From NCBI GenBank assembly GCA_035610365.1, contig CM069436.1:85623912-85687911 (forward strand): a stretch of 64,000 bases of DNA. Reading direction: 5' to 3'. Positions 12,927 to 23,800 of this stretch are shown here, piece by piece. This DNA is from Aquatica leii. Its lineage: Eukaryota; Arthropoda; Insecta; Coleoptera; Lampyridae. How positions within the stretch are numbered: position 1 is the stretch's first letter; each line of letters opens with the position of its first letter. A program made the position numbers and the translations under genes. The notes under the pieces are model-generated. The model was given only the letters and a program-made list of their open reading frames with translations, ran no database searches and was not told the DNA's origin.

Positions 12927-14350
12927 TGTTACAAACTTTAGGTCTTACGAACCTTGCACCGCCAACTCACACAGTCGGAGATAGGGGAGGTTCAAGGAAA
13001 TTATACTTAAGGGCGCCAGATCAAATCCAAATTAACACTTCTGCCTCGATCACGACAGACGGTCCAAACTTGTAACTAAATTTGAGGTTCGTAATCCTTG
13101 TTACTCTGATGTTCAAGTAGTCAAAATTTGTTAATAGGTAACAAGAATTAAAAGAGAAAGGTATGTTGCCTTAAAAGAAAGATTAACAAGTATAACAACT
13201 TTAATGTATTAACGTAGAAGATTAACAAGAATATATGTAATTTCTTCACTCATCAATGCTCGAAATATTAATAAGTACAATTAACAAATATAAAAACTTT
13301 AATTTAGCAGCGTAGCAAATTGACAGAAGTATGTTGAATTCCTCAATTCATAAACATTAGACAAATTAACAAATATGATTAATAGATGTAGAAACCTTGA
13401 ATTAACTACGTAAAAGATTAACCGGAGTATTGTCTAATTTCTCGATTCATAAATGCCGGACATATCGGCAACACACAAAGCATATACTTAAATTACGTCG
13501 AGATAGCGAAGTAAATTTCGTAATAAATATTGTCTACTCTTAGTATGCGATACACTACAAATGACACTTGAAATTACCTTATTGGTATGTACACAATAAA
13601 CGTACTTATAGACACCGACAGTAATCAAAGTTCCGTGAGTGACTTTAATGACAGCGAATATAATATAATCAAATTGACTTACCCAATCCAATGCTTGCTT
13701 GCGCGAAGAAAACGTTTTCCCACTGGCAGCCTAGAATAATTATTGATAGCAATTCGTGTCACACAATAACTCACGAAAAAGGAAACTACAAAATCAGTAT
13801 TAATAATTCATTCAATGCGATATAAGAACCCGTTGTATCAAATGCTGTAGGTTGTAAGTACGAACAGGTGGTTGATAACACAATCGATTTTTATTCAAAA
13901 ATCAGCATCTCCGACGCATTGCTCGACGAGACCTCGTTGTTGTTTAGCTAGTAGGCCCTCCCAAAGCTTATACGTTCGGTAGCGGTATTTATCAATCGTA
14001 CTTATGCATCATTATTCCTTATTAAGGCGAACAGGTGATTGCAACGTGGTAGAACCGGCTATCACACTAATACAGAAATTACGAAGGAATCTTAATAGAT
14101 TGGAGACAAAATATCCTACCCTGTGCCGAAAGAATTGTAATAAATTCGCAATCGCCTTATAAATTTTTCTTCATCACAGACGATGCTCTTAAAAATTTAG
14201 GAGTCAGTTCAAGATTCTCGACACCGACAAGCAGTTGACAGCTTCAAAATGGCCTCGCAGTCACCAAGGTCGGTAGAAGGCGTCAAAACGAGAAACTAAT
14301 TTTTAAGTCGATACACAGGGTGCTCCGTTGTGAAAATTTTGCACGTAACA
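12927..14350. repeat. Solo LTR, family A copy 1 (fossil LTR element)
   Basis: A 1424-bp block begins TGTTACAAACTTTAGG and ends GCACGTAACA, giving TG...CA ends with matching TGTTAC/GTAACA tips. It is flanked by AAGT or AAAGT on both sides (12922-12926 and 14350-14354, one A shared). It matches the block at 43994-45265 over nearly its whole length: the shared left end (CTTACGAACCTTGCAC, AGGGGAGGTTCAA, GGGCGCCAGATC), GAAAACGTTTTCC in the middle, and TTTGCACGTAA on the right. No internal domain is attached, so it is a solo LTR left by recombination between two LTRs. Superfamily is unknown. A 4-5 bp duplication fits both gypsy and BEL/Pao. It sits inside the piggyBac coding region. Confidence 0.75.
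13197..13490. repeat. 98-bp tandem repeat inside LTR A copy 1, about three units
   Basis: Three diverged units start at about 13197, 13295 and 13393. Each has an AACTTTAAT-like start, a GTAG...GATTAACA-like block and a TTYCTCRATTCATAAA-like block. In the other family-A copy, the same place holds a 30-bp tandem repeat instead. The shorter unit resembles the first part of the longer one. Confidence 0.65.
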
Positions 14351-14784
14351 AAGTTCAATTCGTCTAATAAATGGATATCAGATTCGTCAGGAGAATATTC
14401 GGATAAACTGTATGTATGCAAATCGTTTCCTAGGTCAGTGTCTGTGTCAGTTGAATGAGGACTTTCTATGAATATATCATGTTTATGTAACAATACTACA
14501 AAAGCTATATGGAAATAAAAAATCACGCTAATGGTCGCTAGTTGTCAAAAGGACGGATAGCGCACACAACTTCACTACCTCGTCCGAATACCTCGACTAA
14601 CGAGTGTAAACTGTTTTATGGTAAATCAAGAATATACTTAAGTGAAGGCGCGCATAGAAACTCATTTACGAATGAGAGACCAGTTGTAAACAATTGTTAG
14701 TCAAAAAGACCGACGGGCGATTATTTTCGGGTTAAAAAATATGATAATTGAGTTAGCCTTAACAAGTTAACGTATGTTTGACAA

Positions 14785-15266
14785 ATGAATTATTTTTTTG
14801 CAGAATACGCCGATATGGTTTTTTGTTATGGTTTTTTCAATGAAAGTGAACGTGCTGCAGCTGCGGAGTACCTCACGCGATATTCAGATCGCATTATTCT
14901 TCACCACATCTTTAATAATTTTTTGTTGTTTGAAAGAGACGAGATTTTTTCAACATCGTCGTGTAGAAAGAAATAGCAATGGGCATGCTGAAGTAGTTTT
15001 AAATGCAGTTGAACGAATTATAAGTATTCCTAGTAGGTATATCTCGTACAACGAAGATTCCTTAAACCAAGAAGGGTATGTATTAACAACACACGCAATT
15101 CTCACATTTGGATAAATTAAAGTCTACACGAAACAAATGTGATTAGCCATCAACATCGTTTTTTTGTTAAGGTGTAAATAATCATTTTAGTGGGCCTCAT
15201 TTTATTAAAGGACATCTTAGTGTAGAAACTCACCTACATTTTTTTAAAGAAGAATTGCGAAATTAG
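14785..15266 (+). pseudogene. Tc1/mariner-type transposase remnant with its middle missing
   Basis: The N-terminal part reads EYADMVFCYGFFNESERAAA, then YLTRYSDRI and FSTSSC. This is the helix-turn-helix start common in one arthropod IS630-Tc1-mariner group ('EYADMV-YGF-x-N-x-R-A-A-x-x-EY-x-x-RYP-x-R'). A frame change leads into ERNSNGHAEVVLNAVERI. After a gap the text GPHFIKGHLSVETHLHFFKE (near 15189-15250) matches the family's 'GP-F-x-G-x-L-x-x-x-x-Y-L-x-F-L' stretch just before the second catalytic Asp. The segment between them, with the first Asp, is gone, and so is everything after it. The BEL/Pao fossil begins about 45 bases downstream on the other strand, which may be what cut this copy short. 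Confidence 0.6.
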
Positions 15267-15311
15267 TGATTAAGGATTAAAATTCCATTTGATGGCAAGA
15301 TTTGCAGCAGT

Positions 15312-17269
15312 TTAACGAGCTAAATCTTGGAGATGACGATTAGCTCCTACAAAATTAGTTCCTTGGTCACTGTAAACAGTGAAGCAAGTTCCATGACCAG
15401 CGGTAAATCTACAAAAAGCAGCCAAGAATGCTGGTGATGAAAGATCCGATGATAATTCCAAATGAATTGCTTTAGTACCGCAACACATAAAAACAGAAAC
15501 GTAAGCTTTTATAGTCCTAACGCCTCTAGTTCTAGAAGAACTATTGAGGAAAGGTTCAGCGTAATCCAAGCAAACATTCAAAAAGGCTCTAACCTGGTTG
15601 ATACGATAGGAAGGTAAGTCAACCATACGAGATGTGAGTGATTTAGGATTTGCACGAAAGCAACGAAGACATTTCGATATGCATTTACCTAAAGCTTTTC
15701 TTAGAGATAAAATACAAAACTGTTGCAGCAAAAGGTAATGTAATGTTTTGAAACCTGTGTACTTGTTCAATCAATCGACTAGTGAAAATATGATTACTTG
15801 GAAGCAGTAATAGATGTTTGGCGTCAAACTCTAAATTTGAGCGTCTAAGTCTACCGCCGACCCTGATAAGATCTAGCTCGTTAAAAAAAAGACCAAGCTT
15901 GCAAAAGGGCTTAGGCAAAGAATTATCCTTTTTTAGACCATCATATAATTTTCTAAATTCTGAGTTTTGCACATATTTTACAAAAACTAAGAGTGCTGAA
16001 AGTAGCACTTCTGCGGTGATATGAGAGTTAAACAATTTTCCTTTGGCAGCAAAACGAAGAACATAAGTAAAGTAAAATAAAATTTGTTTATTAAAGTTAA
16101 CAGGATGTGACTCAGTAGAGATGGTTAAGCATGTCTTTGTTTCTTCTAAAAGGGCTTGTGGATGTGATTTTGAAGTAATGGACGGTTGAGTAGGTCATAA
16201 ACTCTCTTTTTCTAATAACCAATGAGGTCCTTTTCACAAAACGTTACAATTCAACAAATCAGATGGTAATAAACTACGAGATACATGATCAGCGGGGTTA
16301 TCCCTAGAAGGAACGTAACGCCATAATGCTGATGGAACCAATTCTTGGGTATACGAAGTACGGTTAGCGACAAAGGTTTTCCAACGATTTGGGTATAAAA
16401 AAAGCCAAGTTAAGACTATTTCGGAGTTTGTCCATGTATAAATATTTGCAAAATGAAATGCTTGGTTTTCTAAAAGCTTTGCGATGAGATTGGAAAGCAA
16501 CGCTGCGCCTAATAGCTCTAAACGAAGCAATGAAATAGTTTTTATAAGCAACCTTAGCTTTAGCACAGATCAAGAATGTGTCTGCATGTTACAAATTTTG
16601 AATAATGCGAACGTACACGGCGGCACCATAGCAAATTTGAGAAGCATTTTAAAATCCATGTAGTTCCATTTTATGTTAATCTTTTGAAAAGATAAGCGAG
16701 GTATACGTAAATTACCTAAGCACGATAGTTGCGACTGAAAGTTATGCCAAGCGATACAAATGTATTTTGGTGCAGTCTTATCCCAGGCTGATTTTGAAGT
16801 CCATAACCTTTGGATAAGATGCTTTGCCTAAAGTAACGCAGGTGTTAAAAACCCAAGTGGATCATAAATTTGAGCTATTTCCGACAAAATTGCTCTTTTG
16901 GTGCATTTCTTGTTGATTTGAGTATATTTGTACGAAAATATATCTTCTGTAGGATCCCACTGTAATCCAAGAACTTTAATAAAACTAGGACCTTCGTTAT
17001 CAAAAGCTACAGGCGATTGTAAATATGAAGAAACGTTATTTAGAATATGCTGAGAATTGCTAGCCCATTTTCTTAATTCAAAACCTGCTGAAACCAAAAG
17101 ACTGATTAGTTCCATTTTGTAATTTAGAAGCTTCTTCTAAGGAGTTTGCACCAGTAACTACATCATCAACATAAACGTTTTTTTTTCCAATACTTTTGCA
17201 GCTAAAGGAAAGCGTGTCGGAAATCAAACGCAACTTAACTCTATAAACGCCAAACGAATACTGACTCAA
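15312..17269 (-). mobile_element. BEL/Pao LTR retroelement fossil (pol part)
   Basis: Minus-strand remains of a BEL/Pao pol region, in the order expected from high to low coordinate. The reverse transcriptase end with its YVDD box lies near 17190. The Pao-type connector follows (FELRKWASNS, VLGLQWDP, SEIAQIYDPLGFLTP; 16828-17115). Next is an RNase H-like stretch (16234-16566; LELLGAALLSN, YTWTNSEIVLTWL, RYVPSRDNPADHVSR). Then come the linker before the integrase (RVGGRLRRSN, 15685-16035) and an integrase core (CLRCFRANPKS, YSDQGTNFVGANR; 15312-15770). Family assignment is firm. The element is broken in several places and lacks gag, protease and its ends. No LTR could be paired with it. It is clearly old. 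Confidence 0.85.
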
Positions 17270-17396
17270 ATCTTAATCTCAAATATTTCTCGTGATAATA
17301 ATAAGTTGTACGAACGCAGTTGGAGTCGCTTTAAACAATTTTGCATAATATAAAAATGTTCAAAAGAATTATTTATATTGTAAATAAATATATATG

Positions 17397-17759
17397 CTAG
17401 AAGCGCCCAACCGACGCAAATGAGTTGATCGGTTTTGTTATGAACGGCATTACAAGTTGTTCAACCAATTGAAAAACAAATTCACAACAAGCATTAGTTT
17501 TTCTTGTTCTGCCTATAGACGACAGGTTTATTTCCGTGTGGATTATGTAGCTAGCAACACAGGAACTATTTAATATGTTATAGAATAATGCTAAAAGGCA
17601 GCGCCGAGTTTTGCGTTTAGTTGTGTAGGTGCTTACCATACGGTTCATAACATCTACTGTACCTTTGGTTTTATTGAAAACTGTTATGGCATCAGGTAAA
17701 TTGCTGAAAAATATTCTTAGGATTGTTTTAGAAATGCTATAACTTAGCACTACCAACAT
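17397..17759 (-). pseudogene. piggyBac-type transposase, C-terminal fragment of a second copy
   Basis: A 120-codon minus-strand frame with LPDAITVFNKTKGTVDVMNR, then KRKTRRCLLALFYNI. This is the piggyBac block around the third catalytic Asp ('YN-x-T-K-G-x-V-D-x-x-D-x-M ... K-R-x-T-R-R-W-P-x-x-x-F-Y'), with Trp replaced by Cys. The first two catalytic blocks are absent. It lies at a higher coordinate than the other piggyBac pieces on the same strand. The C-terminus would therefore precede the N-terminus in reading order, so it is a separate insertion or a rearranged piece. The Cys-rich tail is not seen. Confidence 0.7.
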
Positions 17760-17994
17760 TATTTATAAAATTGTGGCTTCTAATTCGAATATTTGGTGGT
17801 ACTTCTTTAGACTAAACAGTGCCATCTCGAGCGTAGATATTTTCTTCACTTGGTGATGGTATTGTTTGTTGTTTCCTTAAATCAACCCCAAAATCTTCAA
17901 AAATAGTTTAATTATCGCAACCAATTACAGTATAAAAAAGTATAATAAGGTAGTCTATTACAAAGTTTACGTCTGCCAAACCAAGAATAACAGC

Positions 17995-18560
17995 GGTATC
18001 TTTGTCTCAACCAGTGTCTATTGCTTATCCACCATATGTCAAACACACGGATCGTATAGGAAAATATGTTGTCTAAACACAACCTTGTTACTCGGTTTTT
18101 TACTCTTCGTAAATTAGGTCAACTCTTCAATCCGGTGAACGACGTTATTTCTTTTCAATCTGACGGCGTTTATATACTATTTATATACCTTTGTGGTAGT
18201 GCATACATAGGAGAAACGAGTAGAAGCGTAAGAATTCGTATTAAGGCAGATTAAAGTTGTAGTCTTAAATAATCTTCAGTCAGCGGTGGCAGAACACGTT
18301 TCTAATTACTATTAACTAAAAATTAGGGAATTCTTTGAAATTATTAAAAATCCTTTTAATAATAACGGAGATTTAAAAATCAGTCGAAGACTATTCTATA
18401 AAAGCGAGACTTTACGACGCAATCAATCAGTTTGATCTATGACGATGTCCACTGCGACGTGTAACAAAAGCTCAGCTTGGGTGATAACGACAACACGATA
18501 ATTGTTCATAATAAAAAATTGCATTATTATACGAATACTTATTTGAATTAGACTTATCTA
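17995..18560 (+). pseudogene. PLE-B nuclease and 3' end, copy 2
   Basis: Plus-strand text reads VSIAYPPYVKHTDRIGKYVV, then, in another frame, NPVNDVISFQSDGVY, then LCGSAYIGETSRSVRIRIK. This is a GIY-YIG domain (GVY ... AYIG-x-T-x-R) of the Penelope type. A tail follows that shares several blocks with 7060-7260. The frame is broken at least twice, and the RT upstream is missing, as is common for 5'-truncated copies. The family matches the scrap at 6470-6865. Confidence 0.65.
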
Positions 18561-21500
18561 CCTACAATAAAACTACAAATTTTGTTTAAAATTCTAAATT
18601 ACTTTATGCAGTTGTTGGCGGATCTCCCAAAAAAATATTTAGTTAAAAAGTTAATTACGTTTCGATTTGATAAAAGTCTGGCCAGACCACGGTTAAGTTT
18701 AGCCAACATTCATTATAAAGATATAGTTTTTAAAACATTAAAAAGTAGCATTTTCCAAATTGATAGCTTGTATAAAAGTGTAAAACGTGTTCTAATTTTA
18801 GCTACACGTCACTTAGCTTAAAAACTAGAATACTTAAAACGCAGCGTACTTATTTTGATGCTTATTTTATCAAGTATTCATTGGTTAATCGGTCTACAGG
18901 TTTATATTCGATAACAATTACCAAGACAGTTTTTAGTAGTAGCAAACTCATTTGAATATTAAATTTTTACACATTTCGTTTGAATCGATAATAGTCAACG
19001 TTTGCAGAACGAACTACATATTTGAATAACAACTTTCAGTACTTAAATCGTTTTCGCTTTTATAAGAACCCTCTTTGTCATGAATGTTAAAAGATTATAT
19101 TGTTCTGCTATTTTCCAAATAACGAACAACTTGTAAATTATACATTAAGATTTAAAACGACAGTGTTACACGCTTTTATACCTTGCAGATTTATACCGTT
19201 GAACTGCGCTAAAATAAATCGCAGACCATATTAACTTTGCATAACAAAGTTGAAACGTGTTAAGCATTAGCACAAACCCCAAATTTGTACATCATATTGC
19301 TTTTAAGCATTTTTGTTTTAATGTTTTTTAATAACTTTATACTGTATATAAACACATTAGGTTCAATTGCATAAATATAAATATTTAGATGTTTTTTTAT
19401 TTACTGTGTTAAAAACAACTTATTTTTTGTGAATTTTATTTTCGATGCGAAGAATATTCGAATTACGATTGTTCCTTTTCAATATTTTCTTGTGAAAAAA
19501 TTTCACATTCGGTATTTTTCAATACGGTATTAAATATAAGCACCATTCAACTAAAAAATACATGTTTGGTTTAATGTTGATACATTTCCGTTCGGTAAAT
19601 AAAAAAACAAGCTTCTTTAACACGCGAAAAACTTTCCTTTAAAGGTCTTCAATGCTTCAGTATTTTTTCCGTGTTAAGCTGACAGACTCGTCTCATTTCA
19701 ACTTTTCGAGTATGACAAAGTAGCATTTTTACGCTTGAAAATTTTTATTAATGTGTATTGATAAAAGGTCAATACGCGTTTGTATTTACAGTTAGATGAG
19801 GGGTTTAATTGAAAAGCTTGAATTGGTATGTTCTTTTTTATGATTTCAATTACACGCCGACGAGAAAAAACGGTATTAATTGAAACAGCTAAATGAATTG
19901 TAATACAATATGTTTATCAAACTCATATGCTTGTTGGCGTTGTTGTGTTTATCGTGTGTTTTAGCAATAATTCTACAATTACTGAACTTCTTTTTTCAAT
20001 TTAAAAATTTAAAATAATTGAAGCAAATTGAAAAAGAAACGCATTAAAATAAATAGAAATAAAAACGGCAATCACAAATGTAATATAAACTTTGAATACA
20101 CCAAATATATACCAAACAACTAAAATTCATAATTTGTTATTTGGTAGTTGCTATGTCCATATTAGATAATACTGTAAATAACAAGGTTTTGTGCAAATTG
20201 TTATACGATTTGAGACAGAGATTTTTGTAAAAAGTGTTTTCTTAAATTTATTTTAATTATTCTAAGATTGGTTAACATTTGTTGTTTTGAACTGGCGAAC
20301 TTGTAGTTTTGAAATGTAGTTGCGTTTTCTCTATGCTAAGAAATTTCATCATTTAGAAATTGTAAGATGTTACAGATTATAATAATAATTTACGTATCGA
20401 GCGTCAAAAGTAAAGCATATCATATCGAACGTTAGTGAGACGTAAGGCCTCACGGCTGAACGTTGCATGTAAGTAAGTTACGGTGTGAAGCTTTCGACAA
20501 GAGTAACGTACATTATTTTTTATGTTGTTTTTTGTAAAATTACATTGTTATTTAAAAAAAAAAACCTCGAAATCACGCAAAATATAATGTTGCTACTACA
20601 TTTATTACCAAATCTGTAAAATTGTACATTAACTTTATCATCTTTTTTTTTAAATTTAACTGAATTTCAAGATTTTTTAAATAATTTTTCCACTTGTCGC
20701 ACACTCGATCTAATATAATAATTGACTTTGAACGCTTAATTTTATATGGATTTCTACTTTTCATTTAGCCGCCTTAGAGGTTTTTTTCTTGTTTGTTACG
20801 TAACTACACTAACGAACAAATATCGGCGTTTGTGATATTGGCAGCAAAAAATAGTATATTTTATTACTAGGTTTAATAGTAGGTTTTTCCCGTGCGAGAT
20901 TGTCAATTTTTCGTGTGAGGCAAAACCGAGCGCAAGAACGGATCCAAGAAAGGAAAAAGTCTTTTTTGCTGTGTGATAAACGGTATATTTCATTATACGT
21001 ATTTAAAAAACTACAATAAAACACATAAAAATTATGTTTGAATTAGCCTTCAGAAAAACATTACATATCTAGAATGCATTGGAAATGTTATGCATTATTG
21101 TTTTGACGCAGAGTAATATTTTAAAAAATAGATTCTGCAAAACATAATTTTGAAATACAAAAAAATATTCAGCAAGCAGCAGAAGTAAGAGCAGAACTAC
21201 TTCAAAAAAATGTTTGAAGCAGTTATGAAAAAGAGTAGCGTTTACTTTGTGAAAAGCTCGAACTTTTAAAACTAAAATCTGTGAGTGACGATGTTTTTTT
21301 TGTTTATTTGTCTGAGAAACTATATTTCTAAAATCACAAACTCTGTGAAGCCGTTCATCCATGATAAAAAATTGTTTAACTATGAAGTAAATATAGAGGT
21401 TAGCAAATAAGTACAAGTAGAGAAATTATACCTGCCTAATACTTCTATTGTTTACTTATACACTAATGCATTAATATATATAGATTTTCACATTTTCACA

Positions 21501-21640
21501 ATCAACCTCAGATCTACGATTTCTTCTTTACTTGAGATAAATTGTTTAAAAAACTTAGAAATATATAATGGATGGCATTTTTGTGCGAAGAGAATAAGAA
21601 CTCTTTAATATTTGCACTTTTTATTACCTATTAGCTAATA
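18561..21640. other. AT-rich stretch with no recognisable gene
   Basis: A plus-strand frame at 18582-18821 (79 codons) and minus-strand frames near 20573-20764, 20796-21024 and 21069-21416 carry no motif I know and have no supporting context. The rest is A/T-run sequence. Nothing else seen. Confidence 0.4.
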
Positions 21641-21649
21641 ACTTTTTTG

Positions 21650-22595
21650 ATTGTGTGACATAATATTAATTGTAGGAAACAATCAGAAAGGAGGGGCGAG
21701 CTTTGTTTTTTGCGAAGAATCTATTAATTCATCAAAGTCTGTCTCAAAGGCAGTTTTATTTTCAAGGTCACATAGATGTTCCTAGCTCATTGTGAAACGC
21801 AGATAGGTTTTAATTATTTTTAGTTTGTTGAAGTCTCGCTCACAGCTTGCAAACGTCGTCAGTAATGTGCAGTATATTCTTGAAGCTATATTAACATTAG
21901 AAAACGTTTCTTGCAAGTCATGTTTGTACGCATGTTGTAACTTGATTTTGTATTAATTTCAGTGAAATACTACAAGTTTCTGGTAAAAACCTACATGCTA
22001 CATTGGTTCCATTTTTTTGCAGATCTTCAGTCGACATATTTAAAAACGAGTGGCCACTGTGAAAGGCAAAATTTACATGTAGACTGTTTGTACTCTTTAC
22101 CCTGGTTTCAAATTTTGTTAAAATTTTGTCAAACACTACGTTTATACCTTTGAAAAATAGCTCATTTGGATCTTGATTTGTCTTAGTAGATTTTGTCGTG
22201 TTGCCTTTTTGTTTTGAATATGCATTTGTTTTTAAACGTTGCCTCGATTTCCAAGTCTTTTGATACAGATGCTTTTATTCATTCTATTGCGTTTTCTCTC
22301 AGTTCTTGAGAGTTTAACAAGAACGTGAAATAATAATATCTTTTTTTTTGTATTTCAACATTCACTCTGTTAATCTCTAGAAAAATATAATCCTAAATTG
22401 TTAAATTGAGAATAAATTTTAAATCCAACGTCGCATGTAGTAAATGGCCAGCTTCATACTTATATTCTGCGGTTACAGAAAATTTTTCAATTTCTTCCAT
22501 AGCTTTGATAACTTTCGGTAAATTATTTAATAGAGCAGTAATAACTTGGTGTTTAGCCGAGCATCTGGTTTGACTTTTCTTGGGTAAGACAATGC
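21650..22595 (-). pseudogene. hAT (ZMYM1-like) transposase, C-terminal half
   Basis: On the minus strand from 22590 down: TRCSAKHQVITALLNNL (the 'T-R-W-S-A-R' block with Trp replaced by Cys), EAGHLLHATLDLKFI, VNVEIQKKRYYYF, then KNKCIFKTKRQHD near 22210. The end part is LTTFASCERDFNKLKIIKTY near 21830-21890. This is the C-terminal dimerisation block of hAT transposases ('S-A-x-x-E-R-x-F-S-K-L-K-x-I-K-x-x-L-R'). These transposases cut and paste with an 8-bp target duplication. At least three frame changes or stops. The N-terminal zinc finger and first catalytic residues are missing. The gypsy fossil abuts it at about 22600, so the gypsy may have inserted into this hAT. No matching N-terminal half was found beyond the gypsy. 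Confidence 0.7.
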
Positions 22596-22599
22596 TTAG

Positions 22600-23800
22600 A
22601 AGTTTGGCTTCTAAGTTTTTCAAATGAGGTCTCGATAGCATGTCAGCTACTTTAATCGACCTTAGAGAAGAAGATGATTTTAATAACATGAGCCAACTGA
22701 GTGGTTGATGATACCACTGGACAGCAGTAGTGGAAACTTCTAAGTAACCTCTAAAACAGTTAACGGCCCAAACGACAGCTAACGCTTTGCGTAACGTAGT
22801 ACAAAAATTTTGTTCCGATTGTGTCAACTGACGACGAATCCGACTAATTGTTGACGACTCGTTTAGTTGTTGAACAGTTTCTTCTTGTTTAGGCCCTCAA
22901 GTCTAAACATTTTTCTTTGTGAGGTTCGTGAGAGGTTTAGCTATGTCTGCAAAATTTTCTATAAAACGCCATGAACAGGTTTGGAAAAAAGAAAGGATTT
23001 GTTTTGTGTCTTGAACGTGGGTATATTCAGAATGGCAAACACTTTGCTTAGATTTGGCTTTAAACTCTGGCGAGTAATCACGTGACCAAGGTAATTGACA
23101 AAGGGCAACCAAATGTGCATTCGTATCTGTTTAAGTAAAACTTAAACATTCTTGAGCGATTAAACTTAAGTTGTATGTCCTTTACATGTTCTATGAAAGT
23201 ACAAGACAATATGATGATGTCATCTAAGTAAGCCAAAATGCTTACGTCTTGTAAACTGGAGCAAAATCTATCAGTAAGGCGTTGAAATGTGGAAAGTGCA
23301 TTTCGCAATCCAAACGGCATCCGCATATAACGGAAAGAACTTAAAGGGCAAATAAATGCGGTCTTATCCCTATCTTGGCTTGACTAAAATCTGATGGTAA
23401 CTTGATTTAAGATCAAGAGTTGTCATATAAGTGGCTTTATTAGCCGAATGAAGTAAATCTTTGATATGAGGCAATGGATATTTATCTGAACAAGTGATAG
23501 CATTTAGTTTTTGACAATTTACTACTAGCCTTGTGCCTTCATCTTTTTTTGGCATTCGGAGAGAAGAAAGAAGATAATGTTATAACTTTTAATTTCTTGC
23601 CGCCATGTAGCTGCATCATCTGTTAGAAGCATTGAAAGTCCTTTTAGTGCATGTTTGTTGCTTATATTAAGGCATTCCTTACATACCGTTATTGAATCAA
23701 CGAATGCTTTGATATCGGACTTTGAATCAACATTAAACCTTGCTTTACATGCAAAAAAATTTGCAGCACTCACAGTTTGAATGTTATGTTGATTATTTAC
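22600..23800 (-). mobile_element. Ty3/gypsy LTR retroelement fossil (gag piece, RT, RNase H)
   Basis: Minus-strand remains in gypsy order. A gag-like piece is at 23525-23773 (ALKGLSMLLTDDAATWRQ). RT blocks follow (LVVNCQKLNAITCSDKYPLP, TLDLKSSYHQI, MPFGLRNALSTFQRL, ILAYLDDIIILS; 23078-23555). RNase H blocks are at about 22620-22830 (NFCTTLRKALAVVWAVNCF). The YLDD catalytic box is still visible. The element is broken in several places, lacks protease, integrase and ends, and ends abruptly against the hAT remnant. No LTR was identified. Old. Confidence 0.85.

Larger units (their letters stand above)
11500..14530 (-). pseudogene. piggyBac-type transposase, split by a solo LTR
   Basis: Minus-strand DDE transposase of the piggyBac superfamily (cut-and-paste at TTAA). 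From the N-terminal side: an acidic Asp/Ser-rich head ends DELNF at 14355. The family-A LTR interrupts (12927-14350). The text then resumes as YFKKGKVTKWLKREPNRAV, near 12880-12925. After that come KALIGLLYLAGV (about 12600-12650), LRCLRFDDVTTR, DKFAPIRAVFNRF, YIDEMFQSF (first catalytic Asp region), VDANTYCTINMETYLG (second catalytic Asp), SGRNFTNYFTLIPFAK and SVPKKWK. A Cys-rich scrap (KRCRLCRP, about 11540-11570) may be its C-terminal zinc motif. There is a TAG after LAGV, a frame change between TKQT and VDANTY, and the third Asp region is absent. DNA from both sides of the LTR joins in one reading frame, so the transposon predates the LTR. Confidence 0.8.

Noticed and set aside
14296-14526. 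A 76-codon minus-strand gene taken as a unit
   Set aside because: Its last 18 codons or so are LTR sequence. The rest is the piggyBac N-terminal head.
12927-17269. LTR A as the left LTR of the BEL/Pao fossil
   Set aside because: The LTR has its own target duplication and sits within piggyBac text, and a Tc1/mariner scrap lies between it and the BEL/Pao pol. No partner LTR was found beyond 17.3 kb.
11500-17759. A single piggyBac gene spanning both piggyBac regions
   Set aside because: Both parts are on the minus strand, but the C-terminal block lies at the higher coordinate. The reading order is wrong for one gene without a rearrangement.
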